A DNA stretch of 41,574 nt from Dysgonomonas sp. UBA5412 (GTDB taxonomy: Bacteria > Bacteroidota > Bacteroidia > Bacteroidales > Dysgonomonadaceae): NCBI GenBank assembly GCA_002409595.1, contig DHNQ01000015.1, forward strand, positions 1-41,574, given 5' to 3'. Positions 41,489 through 41,574 of the stretch are shown here, one piece after another. The notes below the pieces were generated by a model. That model searched no databases. It was not told where the DNA came from and saw nothing but the letters and a program-made list of their open reading frames with translations. Position 1 is the first letter of the stretch. The number at the start of each line of letters is the position of its first letter. The position numbers and the translations under genes were made by a program.

Positions 41489-41574
41489 ATTATCTGATTT
41501 TATGTTATTAATCATTAGAATATACAGAAAAGGTTTCAAGTATCAAATATCCTCAATTGTCCAAATTTGAGATT

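Noticed and set aside
1..41574. CRISPR arrays, rRNA genes and complete tRNA genes.
   Set aside because: No regularly spaced repeats, no rRNA-like sequence and no complete tRNA cloverleaf were seen by eye; only the tRNA 3' fragment at 5334-5354 was found.
5334..41574. One large integrated element from the tRNA-like scar to the right-hand integrase.
   Set aside because: The interval includes ordinary chromosomal genes (aldolase, RNA helicase, CYTH), and no matching 21-bp copy was found near the right edge. Not excluded, but unsupported.

Overview
AT-rich chromosomal DNA from a member of the Bacteroidota, most likely order Bacteroidales (a Dysgonomonas- or Parabacteroides-like organism is my guess; no rRNA gene is present to confirm it). 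The evidence is the promoters, which repeatedly match the Bacteroidota -7 box TAnnTTTG, and lineage-typical families: a FISUMP-domain surface protein, DUF4831, a Wza-like exporter with many SLBB repeats, and a Bacteroides-type MobA/MobB module.

Layout. (1) 1-5.1 kb, minus strand: a defence cluster with a type IIG restriction-modification enzyme running off the left edge, an Mrr endonuclease, and an AAA/DUF4143 ATPase with a palindrome at its promoter. (2) 5.3-5.8 kb: a recombination scar, where a serine-recombinase remnant ends inside a 21-bp copy of a tRNA 3' end. (3) 6-18 kb: mostly ordinary single genes: two GNAT acetyltransferases, a GlxA-type AraC regulator, a FISUMP protein, an IS481-type transposase remnant, a DEAD-box-family RNA helicase, a transaldolase-like aldolase, an EamA transporter, a 39-aa membrane peptide, an unknown two-helix membrane protein paired with a CYTH protein, a DUF4831 protein and a GH43 lipoprotein. 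Several have clear terminators.

(4) 18.3-36.3 kb, all minus strand: one surface-polysaccharide operon read right to left from a clear promoter at about 36.3 kb to a terminator at about 18.34 kb. The order is Wza-like exporter, Wzz, then LegB, LegC, LegH, LegI, LegG, PtmE, LegF (a near-complete GDP-sugar route to CMP-legionaminic acid), a GT2 glycosyltransferase, Wzx flippase, a sialyltransferase-like glycosyltransferase, Wzy polymerase, a WecG/TagA GT26 enzyme, and finally a second Wza-like gene that has lost its start. The inferred product is a Wzx/Wzy-assembled polysaccharide containing legionaminic acid or a close relative. The Wza-like gene and its 5'-truncated paralogue form direct repeats around the cassette. 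No phosphoglycosyltransferase that would start the repeat unit is present.

(5) 36.4-41.5 kb: a mobilisation module (MobB relaxase, MobA, a hairpin-rich candidate oriT, a DUF3408-like protein), two tandem excisionase-like HTH proteins on the plus strand, a truncated tyrosine recombinase and an intact one. The polysaccharide operon begins 178 bp after mobB, where a coupling-protein gene might be expected in a complete conjugative element. The most interesting reading is that a legionaminic-acid polysaccharide cassette sits next to, and may travel with, a mobilisable element, with duplicated exporter genes as possible exchange points.
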